From: an uncultured Clostridia bacterium
GTDB taxonomy: Bacteria > Bacillota > Clostridia > Oscillospirales > CAG-272
Length of the DNA: 13,398 bases
Reading direction: 5' to 3'
Assembly: GCA_937884385.1 (NCBI GenBank)
Contig: CALGCW010000247.1
Coordinates: 1 to 13,398 of the forward strand
Positions 1 to 6,600 of the stretch are shown piece by piece. Positions within the stretch are counted from its first letter, which is position 1. Each line of letters begins with the position of its first letter. The translations under genes and the position numbers were made by a program. The notes beneath the pieces were generated by a model. The model saw only the letters and a program-made list of their open reading frames with translations. It made no database searches and was not told the origin of the DNA.

Positions 1-730
1 TACTGTCTCTATTTTCAGCATAGGTCTCAACACACCAGCTCTTCTTGCCGCAACAACTACAGGTCAGTTTTCTGAGCGTTGGGGTATGGTTTGCAAAAAA
101 CGCTTCCTTGAAGCGAGGCTTGAATATACTGTGGCATTCAGGGCAAATATATGCGACCTTTGTAAAATAAAATCTGCTTATCCACACTCCGTAGAATACC
201 GCCAAAGCGGAAGACACAACAAAGGGCCACCAGATGCCCGTAGATGCCCACAGGACTACTGCTCCGATCTCCAATAATTCTACGGGAATTCCCGTAAGCA
301 GCATCGTCGCGTAAACTTTTCTCAGTTTCTTTTTACTGTTCATAATAGTCGCTATATCGCCGATAGATTCAACCGAGAAATTCTCTACGCTCTTAAGCTC
401 GCGCTTTATCCCTTCAAGCATATCAAGCTTTCTCTTGCACTCTTCAAGCTCCACAGAAAGCTCATCCTCGTGTTGCTCAAGAAGTATCGAGATGACCTTT
501 TCGGGATGCTCCTCGCAGAGCAGCTTTTCTATAGAGCTTATGGATATTCCCGCGTCTCTCAGAAAGCAGATTATCCTCATACGCTTGAGGTCGTCCTCCG
601 AGTAAAGTCTTCTGCCACCCTCGGAAAGCTGACTTGGCGCGAGTATATTCCTTGTATCGTAATATTGCACCGTCCTGACCGTAACGCCACAGAGCTTAGC
701 TATTTCTCCTGTCGTATAGTAATTTGACAT
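1..730 (-). CDS. MerR-family transcriptional regulator with membrane segments and C-terminal zinc ribbon (3' end cut by window edge)
   Basis: The frame is open from an ATG at 728-730 to the left edge, giving 243 visible residues without a stop. The start is fixed by an AGGAGG Shine-Dalgarno (740-745) nine bases upstream. Residues 1-70 form a MerR winged helix: TTGEIAKLCGVTVRTVQYYD, then the wing motif GGRRLYSEDDLKRM. Residues about 85-113 are a charged, coiled-coil-like dimerisation helix. Two hydrophobic stretches (about 141-162 and 166-188) look like a membrane hairpin. After them come two Cys pairs, CPEC (196-199) and CSCC (224-227), plus C233, which look like a zinc ribbon. MerR proteins usually bind a dyad in a long promoter spacer and twist it when a ligand binds. 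Here the tail may place the sensor at the membrane (inference). From memory, similar MerR-plus-tail proteins occur in Firmicutes. The ligand and targets are unknown. It is a separate unit from the upstream DUF308 gene because a terminator lies between them. Confidence 0.9.
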   Translation of the reverse strand, partial: MSNYYTTGEIAKLCGVTVRTVQYYDTRNILAPSQLSEGGRRLYSEDDLKRMRIICFLRDAGISISSIEKLLCEEHPEKVISILLEQHEDELSVELEECKRKLDMLEGIKRELKSVENFSVESIGDIATIMNSKKKLRKVYATMLLTGIPVELLEIGAVVLWASTGIWWPFVVSSALAVFYGVWISRFYFTKVAYICPECHSIFKPRFKEAFFANHTPTLRKLTCSCCGKKSWCVETYAENRDS

Positions 731-752
731 AGCTTTTCACCTCCTGTAGCCT

Positions 753-783
753 ATTATATCACATTACGCCGCGTCATAAGCAA
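753..783 (-). promoter_or_regulatory. Promoter of the MerR gene with 19-bp spacer
   Basis: On the minus strand TTGCTT (778-783) and a perfect TATAAT (753-758) are separated by 19 bases, the long spacer typical of MerR-controlled promoters. The spacer holds a short dyad, ACGC-C-GCGT on the plus strand (766-774), close to its centre. Transcription would start near 746, immediately before the Shine-Dalgarno, so the leader would be very short. The long spacer suggests autoregulation, but this is inference. Confidence 0.6.
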
Positions 784-801
784 TACCTTACGCAAGGGTA
801 T
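783..801. promoter_or_regulatory. Candidate MerR-type operator dyad
   Basis: The 19-base element ATACCTTACGCAAGGGTAT is an imperfect inverted repeat with outer arms ATACC and GGTAT. It resembles the ACC...GGT half-sites commonly bound by MerR-family proteins. It lies just upstream of, and touches, the -35 hexamer of the promoter at 753-783. If this is the true operator, the working promoter may instead use weak boxes around the dyad. No binding can be shown from sequence. Confidence 0.4.
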
Positions 802-869
802 TTTTTAAAAAAATTGATTTTTTGTTTGAATTTATTATAACATTAAGTTTCTGTCTTGTCAAGCATACA

Positions 870-899
870 AAAAATCACCCGAATCCTCGGGTGATTTTT
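870..899 (-). terminator. Intrinsic terminator of the DUF308 gene
   Basis: A 13-bp perfect stem (870-882 with 887-899) with a four-base loop lies 11 bases past the stop codon of the minus-strand gene at 910-1401. The outer stem is A/T and the core is CACCCGA/TCGGGTG. On the minus strand the stem ends in a run of T that continues past the hairpin. Because of the A/T outer stem it could also stop plus-strand transcription. It separates the DUF308 gene from the MerR gene. Confidence 0.85.
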
Positions 900-909
900 G
901 TTTCTTTAA

Positions 910-1401
910 TTACTTATTTGCAAGGCAATCAACAAGCGCGATAACGCCGTCGATGATGAGGAATATTCCCGATACGATGAATACCCACGCAACAGTTCCG
1001 CCCTGGTTGAAGAGCAAGCAAACCGCAACGAAGATGCAAACTGCGGGCTCGAGGAATGCAAAGACCTTGGCAAGAAGCTTAGACTTTTTGTTGATAGCCT
1101 TAAGCGCGCCGATAAGCTGAAGGATACCGTAAACGAGAAGAACTGCTGCGATAATGTAGAGTGCTACGGTTACGAGCAGGTTTCCAAGTCCGAATACGAG
1201 TATCAAAGCGCCTATAACCGCTCTGACAACGCCCGAAACGTAAGCCTTATGTATAAAATCGAGGATAGCCTGAACTACTAAAAGTACGCCAAGCACGGTC
1301 AATGCGATGCTGATAACTTCATTCTTAAAAATAATGAAGAGAACGCCCAACGCCGTCATTAAAATTGCAGAAATAAGCTTGTTTTGATTTTGTGCTTTCA
1401 T
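910..1401 (-). CDS. DUF308 (HdeD-like) integral membrane protein
   Basis: This encodes 163 residues and is almost wholly hydrophobic, with about six predicted helices (roughly 8-25, 29-47, 58-73, 76-99, 111-131, 136-158). They are arranged as three helical hairpins with short polar turns such as KAINKKSK. The repeated small-residue helices (GVLFIIF, VLGVLLVVQAI, VSGIFLIIDGVIALVD) match the DUF308/HdeD style. HdeD is linked to acid stress in enterobacteria, but most Firmicute members have no known function, and none is assigned here. I chose the ATG at 1399-1401 because AAGGAG sits eight bases upstream. The frame is open further upstream, but the added residues would read through the Shine-Dalgarno. 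An in-frame GTG directly before the ATG is a less likely start. The gene is followed by its own terminator. Confidence 0.8.
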   Translation of the reverse strand: MKAQNQNKLISAILMTALGVLFIIFKNEVISIALTVLGVLLVVQAILDFIHKAYVSGVVRAVIGALILVFGLGNLLVTVALYIIAAVLLVYGILQLIGALKAINKKSKLLAKVFAFLEPAVCIFVAVCLLFNQGGTVAWVFIVSGIFLIIDGVIALVDCLANK

Positions 1402-1457
1402 CACAATATCTCCTTTGAAATAAAAACTTTGTCGCTTATATTGTACCAAGCAAATAT

Positions 1458-1477
1458 AAACGGTTAGTAAACTGTTT
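1458..1477. promoter_or_regulatory. Inverted repeat in the divergent intergenic region
   Basis: AAACGGTT and AACTGTTT flank four bases (AGTA), giving an 8-bp dyad with one mismatch. It lies 57 bases upstream of the DUF308 start and about 70 bases upstream of the deacetylase -35 box. An AT-rich TACAATATAAG stretch on the minus strand (1435-1445) could hold the DUF308 -10 box, but I find no good -35 partner. The dyad could be a repressor operator (size and form would suit a TetR-like protein) or chance. The rest of 1402-1546 shows only AT-rich sequence. Confidence 0.3.
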
Positions 1478-1546
1478 TTTAACGAATTTAAGTTATTTTT
1501 TTAAATTTTTAATATCACTTTTTCTTCAAAATTCTTCGCTGCCAAC

Positions 1547-1575
1547 TTGATTTTTAAGGATAAAAGTGCTATAAT
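1547..1575 (+). promoter_or_regulatory. Extended -10 promoter of the deacetylase gene
   Basis: TTGATT (1547-1552), a 17-base spacer and a perfect TATAAT (1570-1575) preceded by TGC (an extended -10 TGn motif) give a strong sigma-A-type promoter. Transcription should start near 1582, leaving a leader of about 30 bases with AGGAG at 1601-1605. The in-frame TTG at 1547 is the -35 box itself, so it cannot be the translation start. Confidence 0.8.
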
Positions 1576-1612
1576 TAATAAAAGGCCTAAAAGGACAAAA
1601 AGGAGAAAGAAA

Positions 1613-2449
1613 ATGTATCAAAGAATAAGACTCGGATACTTCCCGGGCGGAAAACGCAAAGCTCTCACTATGAGCTTTGACGACGGCAGAGATTCTGACC
1701 GCCGCGCAGTAGAAATTCTTAACAAGCACGGTCTCAAGGGAACCTTCCACCTCAACGCAGGCAAGCTGGATCGCCCAAAATATCTGCAAAAGAGCGAACT
1801 TGCAACTCTCTTTGAGGGACACGAGGTCTCCTCTCACACATTCTCGCATCCTCACCTCTCGCACGTAGCTGAGTCGAACTTCATATACGAGGTGCTTGAG
1901 GACAGACGTGTGCTTGAAGAAGCAAGCGGACAGTTCGTTCGCGGTATGTCCTATCCCAACGGTGTCAACGGAGTGGAGATCGCCGATAAGCTTCGCTCTC
2001 TCGGCGTAGTATATTCAAGAATGGGCAAGGCTACGGGCTCTACTATGCTCCCCACCGATTTCCTTTTCTGGTCTCCTACGACATCATACTACGATGCTGA
2101 GGCTCTCAAGAGATTTGAGCGTTTTAAGGATGCAAAGGTCAACGCTTATCTCTCGATCTACTATTGGTGGACTCACTCTATCTCCATAGAGGTAGACGAC
2201 GCGTGGGATAAATTCGACGAATTCTGTCAGAGCATCTCGGGCTGCGACGACATCTGGTACGCTACCAACCTTGAAATATGGGAGTACTGCACCGCCGCAA
2301 AGAACCTCGTTATCTCTGCCGACCAGACGAGAATATACAACCCCTCCGCCATATCCGTATGGGTCGAGATCGGCATGGAGCATCCGCTTGAGATCCCTTC
2401 GGGCGCTACCGTCAAGATCCCCGACTTTGGAGACGAGTACGCATATTGA
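1613..2449 (+). CDS. Polysaccharide deacetylase-like protein (NodB/CE4 fold), cytoplasmic
   Basis: This is 278 residues from the ATG at 1613, seven bases after AGGAG. The frame stays open upstream to a TTG at 1547, but that codon lies in the promoter. The NodB signatures are present. Motif 1 is TMSFDDG (D23 as likely base, D24 as metal ligand). Motif 2 is SHTFSHPHL with the metal-binding pair H75 and H79. Motif 3 is MSYPNG (112-117). Residues about 250-278 form a short beta-rich tail (IYNPSAISVWVEI...IPSGATVKIP). Family members remove acetyl groups from N- or O-acetylated sugars using a divalent metal. There is no signal peptide or membrane segment, so unlike peptidoglycan or chitin deacetylases it should act inside the cell, perhaps on a small acetylated sugar. 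The substrate is unknown. It appears monocistronic, with a promoter just upstream and a strong terminator behind. Confidence 0.85.
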   Translation: MYQRIRLGYFPGGKRKALTMSFDDGRDSDRRAVEILNKHGLKGTFHLNAGKLDRPKYLQKSELATLFEGHEVSSHTFSHPHLSHVAESNFIYEVLEDRRVLEEASGQFVRGMSYPNGVNGVEIADKLRSLGVVYSRMGKATGSTMLPTDFLFWSPTTSYYDAEALKRFERFKDAKVNAYLSIYYWWTHSISIEVDDAWDKFDEFCQSISGCDDIWYATNLEIWEYCTAAKNLVISADQTRIYNPSAISVWVEIGMEHPLEIPSGATVKIPDFGDEYAY

Positions 2450-2465
2450 TATTATCAAAAAACCA

Positions 2466-2491
2466 AGCGCACCGCTGATCAGCGGTGCGCT
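2466..2491. terminator. Bidirectional terminator between convergent genes
   Basis: A perfect 26-base palindrome with arms AGCGCACCGCT and AGCGGTGCGCT around GATC lies 17 bases after the deacetylase stop and 15 bases after the stop of the convergent gene. Plus-strand transcripts leave it through CTTTATTT, and minus-strand transcripts leave through TGG followed by six T. Both sides therefore have a GC-rich hairpin and a U-rich tail. Confidence 0.9.
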
Positions 2492-2505
2492 CTTTATTTA
2501 AAATA

Positions 2506-3330
2506 TTACAAATCCGTTGCTTCGTTCTTCTTCAGACTATCTATTGCTTTTTTTGCGGCTGTTTTGATAGCTGTATCGCCGCCGTTTGCAGCGCAGTATT
2601 CGTAGCGCGCAAGCGACTTTTCGCTCTCGCCAAGCTTCTCATATACCTCGCCAAGCGTGTAGTTTACGATAAGGCTACCCAAATTATCAAGCTTTGGGAA
2701 GGAGCGCTCAAGCAGATTGAGATTATACAGCTCAACTGTTTTATAATCCCCCATAGCCTTTGCGCGATCGCTCTTAAGTATAGAATCCACCATCAATTTG
2801 CTGACCGCGTCAAGCTTCTGCTCCTGCAGCTTAATAAAAATCAGCTCGGCTTCTTCTTTTTTGCCGTAGGAGAACAGTATCGAGACACGGAACAATTCTG
2901 CCTGTGTTCTCTTCTTCACGGGTGCAACGGCGATCATTTCTTCTACCGTCGCAAGACATTTCTCCCTCTCATCCAAGGAATCGTATGCGACCGCAAGCAT
3001 CTGCAACACCTCAAAGCTCGGCTTCTTTATAATAAGCTCCTGAGAGCCTTTAAGAGACTCGTACTCTTTTATAAAATTCCCAGGGTGCAGATCAATACGT
3101 ACGAGCTTTCGAGCGGAATTCAAGAGCTTACCCTTGCCCTCGGCGTACAGCCCCCACAATACGATCAGGACACAAAGCAGAAACACTATCACGCCAAGCA
3201 TCAATAGCAAGGTAGCGTCAGCTCCCGCAAGCGAAAAAGCCACCCCAAGAGCGACACAAATGCTTCCGAGAGCAATATAGCATATCGCCATTATCAGTAT
3301 TTTAGCAAATCCTTTTTTAGTCAAGAACAT
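2506..3330 (-). CDS. Membrane-anchored TPR-like repeat protein
   Basis: This encodes 274 residues starting at the ATG at 3328-3330, seven bases after an AAAGGTGG Shine-Dalgarno. The frame is open upstream to 3399, but the extra codons run across the promoter and are rejected. Two strong hydrophobic helices (about 10-36 and 40-63) form an N-terminal hairpin. The basic stretch that follows (KGKLLNSARKLVR) suggests that the rest stays in the cytoplasm. Residues about 105-267 are helical with TPR-like pairs, clearest at 223-249 (YTLGEVYEKLGESEKSLARY) and also around 105-135 and 143-172. TPR domains mediate protein contacts, and the partner is unknown. The gene has its own strong promoter, lies downstream of the giant gene's terminator, and ends at the shared terminator at 2466-2491, so it is monocistronic. 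I recognise no named family. Confidence 0.8.
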   Translation of the reverse strand: MFLTKKGFAKILIMAICYIALGSICVALGVAFSLAGADATLLLMLGVIVFLLCVLIVLWGLYAEGKGKLLNSARKLVRIDLHPGNFIKEYESLKGSQELIIKKPSFEVLQMLAVAYDSLDEREKCLATVEEMIAVAPVKKRTQAELFRVSILFSYGKKEEAELIFIKLQEQKLDAVSKLMVDSILKSDRAKAMGDYKTVELYNLNLLERSFPKLDNLGSLIVNYTLGEVYEKLGESEKSLARYEYCAANGGDTAIKTAAKKAIDSLKKNEATDL

Positions 3331-3354
3331 ACCGCCACCACCTTTCTCTGTGCT

Positions 3355-3383
3355 ATTATACCATAGATCCCCTGCTCTGTCAA
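3355..3383 (-). promoter_or_regulatory. Perfect-consensus sigma-A promoter of the TPR-like gene
   Basis: On the minus strand TTGACA (3378-3383) and TATAAT (3355-3360) are both exact consensus hexamers, 17 bases apart, with TGG before the -10 (extended -10). Transcription should start near 3348, about 18 bases before the ATG. The promoter lies just downstream of the giant gene's terminator, so the two genes are independent units. Confidence 0.9.
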
Positions 3384-3416
3384 GCGACGGAGCTGACATG
3401 CGATCGTCTAAAAATT

Positions 3417-3446
3417 ATCCCCCGAACGCGAAAGCATTCGGGGGAT
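3417..3446 (-). terminator. Intrinsic terminator of the giant repeat protein gene
   Basis: A 13-bp stem with one mismatch (3417-3429 with 3434-3446) closes a four-base loop. Its core is five consecutive C-G pairs. It starts 7 bases after the stop codon of the giant gene, and on the minus strand it is followed by AATTTTTAG. It closes the last part of that gene's transcript. Confidence 0.9.
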
Positions 3447-3452
3447 TTGTGT

Positions 3453-3679
3453 TTATGCCGCTACAACGCTATAGGCGTAAGCCCCGTTGTCTGTGTACGT
3501 ATAGTAATACTCGTTAGATCCTGAATCGTTGCTCGCGTAATGGTATTCACCATCTACAGTGCCTACGCAATCTCCGGACTCCTTTTCTACTATTGCCACG
3601 TCATCTTTGCCAACAGACGAATCATACTCAAAATCATCGTCATATGAAATGTCGGGATCTACGGGAACCAATTCTCCCC
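3453..3679 (-). other. Acidic, Tyr-rich C-terminal tail of the giant protein
   Basis: About 75 residues rich in Asp, Glu, Ser and Tyr (VDPDISYDDDFEYDSS, NEYYYTYTDNGAYAYSVVAA). There is no LPxTG, no hydrophobic membrane anchor and no positively charged tail, so sortase attachment is not supported. Function unknown. Confidence 0.7.
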
Positions 3680-6600
3680 ATTCGTCATCTTCCATACCGT
3701 CTCTGATCTCGGTCAGCGTACCGTCATCATTGATCTGCATCGTGTAATAGAAGTAATTAGAAACGATGGTTTTTGCATCAAGATCGATATCCATCATAAT
3801 GGGCACATAGTACTGTTCTATGCGCAGAACAACGAGATATGCGCCGGGCGCGGTATATTCGCCGTATGCGTCAATCGTCAGTTCATCCCATCTGAACGTT
3901 GCGAATGTGGGATAGTTCTCTGTTGCGGGATCAAAGAGAATTGCTTCATTCTCACTAGCGATCTTCAACACGATAGGACCTCTATCTTCGTAGGTGAACA
4001 AAATGAACTGACCGCCAACTATCTCGCAGGGACTGTATTGAAGATCACTTCCTGCATCGTCAGTAATACCTGCGTAGCCGTTGCTGTAAATATCGATAAA
4101 GAGTGTATATCTTTCGCCAACGGGAGACATATCACAGCTATAAGAGCCGACGACCTCTGCGTCACGCATCAGGAAAAATACCTTGAAGGTGCGAGATGTG
4201 CCGTAATTATCGGTGTTATAGCTAATATGGAAGCGGAAAGTTCCTGCCTGATCGAAAACAGCATCATAATCATAAGAGATCATATCACGGGTCAACTGTA
4301 CGTATTCCTGCCTACCGTCTCCGTAAGTGATTACCCATGCCTTATCAAGCAGATACATCTCGATAAAGCGCTCGGGATTTCCCTCGAAGGAGTTCTCGTA
4401 TATCTCCATAGAGCTTTCGCTCAAGCGAACGCTTATGATCTCATTTTCCTGACCGGGAAGGTAGAGCGAACCGTTGGAATTGATGTAAAGCATATCTCCG
4501 ATATGCTCGGTGAAAATAGTTCCATTTTCAAGATCAAGATCAACAAGAAGCGGAATGCTGTACTGATCATAATGCTCGGTTACATTAAGCAGAGCCATAT
4601 ATTGACCTGCGCCCGTGTAGTCGCCATAAACGGTAAAGGAGAATTCTTGCGCAAATGCGTAAGTACCGATAACGTTCAAGCCTTCTGTCGCAATATTAAG
4701 ATAAAGCTTAGCCCAATCCTCGCTTACGATCTCAAAGAGCCAAATGCCGTCGCCTGTATCCAGACAGATGATATTTCCGCGGATCTCACAAGGAATCTGC
4801 TCGAAATAATCAAAACCCTCATAGGTCATGATAGCATATCCGTTGTCCCAGATCTCAAGCTGCATGATCTCATGTTCTCCAAGCTCCTCAAGTGTAAAGC
4901 TATATCTGCCGAGAAGTTTTGAATTCGAGGTGTCTATAAGGAAGGTTACAGTTATATAGCTCTGCCAGAAGTATCCCCTTCCGGAGTAAGAAATTCTGAA
5001 ATCAAAGTCTCCAACCGTACCAAACTCGACATTTCCATCATAAGAGATCATATCGGGGGTTATCTGTACCATTTCCTGTCTTCCGTCAGCATAAATGACT
5101 GTAAGGAATGACTGACACAGATAATCATTGATAAACTGCTGAGGATCGGTAATTTCACCCTCGGTAAAGGTATATTCACGCTGTTCAAAAATGATATGAT
5201 CCACGCGATCAATCATCTGATTATGCCACCAATCCTCTGCTCTATACATCAGATCCATAAAGAACTGATGATAGTACATATCAAGCTCGGAAGGCGAAGA
5301 GGTAGCGTACATCACATTGCAGATATTGAAGTATTCGTCATAGAAGTTACCGGGGAGTCCGCCCTCGCAACGTCTGAGCAGATCATTCCAACGGAATTCC
5401 ATATCCGACAGATACTGCTCGCGCACAGATTCATCAACATTGCTTGAGGGTCCCTGCTTTTTAACGTGGTTAACAAGGGTTCGGAAAAGCTTGTCATAAA
5501 CGACTTCGATATCCGAGACAGAGTCGCTGAAATAGATACGGTTACGATATTCCTCGTATTCGCCAGCGAACGAATTCGTATCATAGCCTTCTCTCCAAAG
5601 CTGTACCCATTCTTCTTCCATTTTGGACAAAATATTCTCGCGGACAACATCTACTCTATTGACTCCGCAATAAACGCAGTAGTCGTTTTCGTCAAATAAG
5701 TGCTCGCAAACGGTGGGAGCGTAGAACAACCAACCGTCCTCGCCGATAGTCAGCGTGACTTCGGTGTAGTAGGGGCAGTATACCGTGTTGCTTTCAAGAT
5801 CAAGGAAAATCACGGTCGTCATAGTTGAAGTTTTGTTAAGAAGCTTTCCATCCTGGAAATCGCCCTCAACGTAAACCGCAACGTATTCGCCTGCGCCATA
5901 GTAATCACCGTAAACGAAGATCGCGTTGAAGCTATCGAAGAAATAAGTTCCGATGTGATTAAGGTCCTCTGCCTGATAGTAGGAAAAGGTTTTAGTTTCA
6001 TCATTGACAACTACAAGCACTTCGTAATTCCAATTGACAAAGCGGATGACGTTGTTGTATCTATCATAAGAAACCGTTCTGCCGTCGTCAAGCATCAACG
6101 TGCGATCACTGATTATGCGAATGCTGCGGAATTCACCAACTCTGTCATACTTCATAGACGATTTATCCATCTGGTATTCGGCGATAACCTGAGGCTCTCC
6201 GATAAAATAGAATTCAATCGAAAGCATCCATGTAAGGTCATCAATGGGAACGTCTATCCATATGGTCTGTGATCCGGGGGCATTGAGGTCAAGCGAGTTG
6301 AAATCGATATTGCTTATATCATAAGGGCCGGCAATACCGGTGCCATCGCTGTAGTTGATGTTGAGGAAGAATTCAATATTTTTCACGTACGCCATGAATT
6401 CTTCCATGGAAAGACCTACGGGAATATCCGTGATCTGCCAAGGCGTAATATACACGTTCTCTATTCTTACAGGAGTGTCTATGCCGCCCATATAGCTACC
6501 GCAACGGATGCAGTAGCCATCGGCGTCATAGTCGTGTCCGAGAGGCGGGATCTCACGGTAAGTTCCCTGTCCGCAGTTTACGCAGTGCGTATGCTCCTCA

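Noticed and set aside
1547..1612. N-terminal extension of the deacetylase from the TTG at 1547
   Set aside because: The codon is the -35 box, the extension spans the -10 and the Shine-Dalgarno, and the NodB fold starts shortly after the ATG at 1613.
2485..3207. Plus-strand frame of 240 codons opposite the TPR-like gene
   Set aside because: It starts inside the terminator palindrome, its product is an implausible mix of Cys, Phe and Arg, and the minus-strand gene has an exact promoter and Shine-Dalgarno.
3331..3399. N-terminal extension of the TPR-like protein
   Set aside because: It would translate through the promoter and Shine-Dalgarno. The transcript should start near 3348.
4038..4922. 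Long plus-strand frame (294 codons) opposite the giant gene
   Set aside because: It is the antisense of a well-supported repeat region, has no ribosome binding site or family motif, and several similar frames occur across the gene (7671-8432, 9045-9848, 9855-10523), as expected from codon bias.
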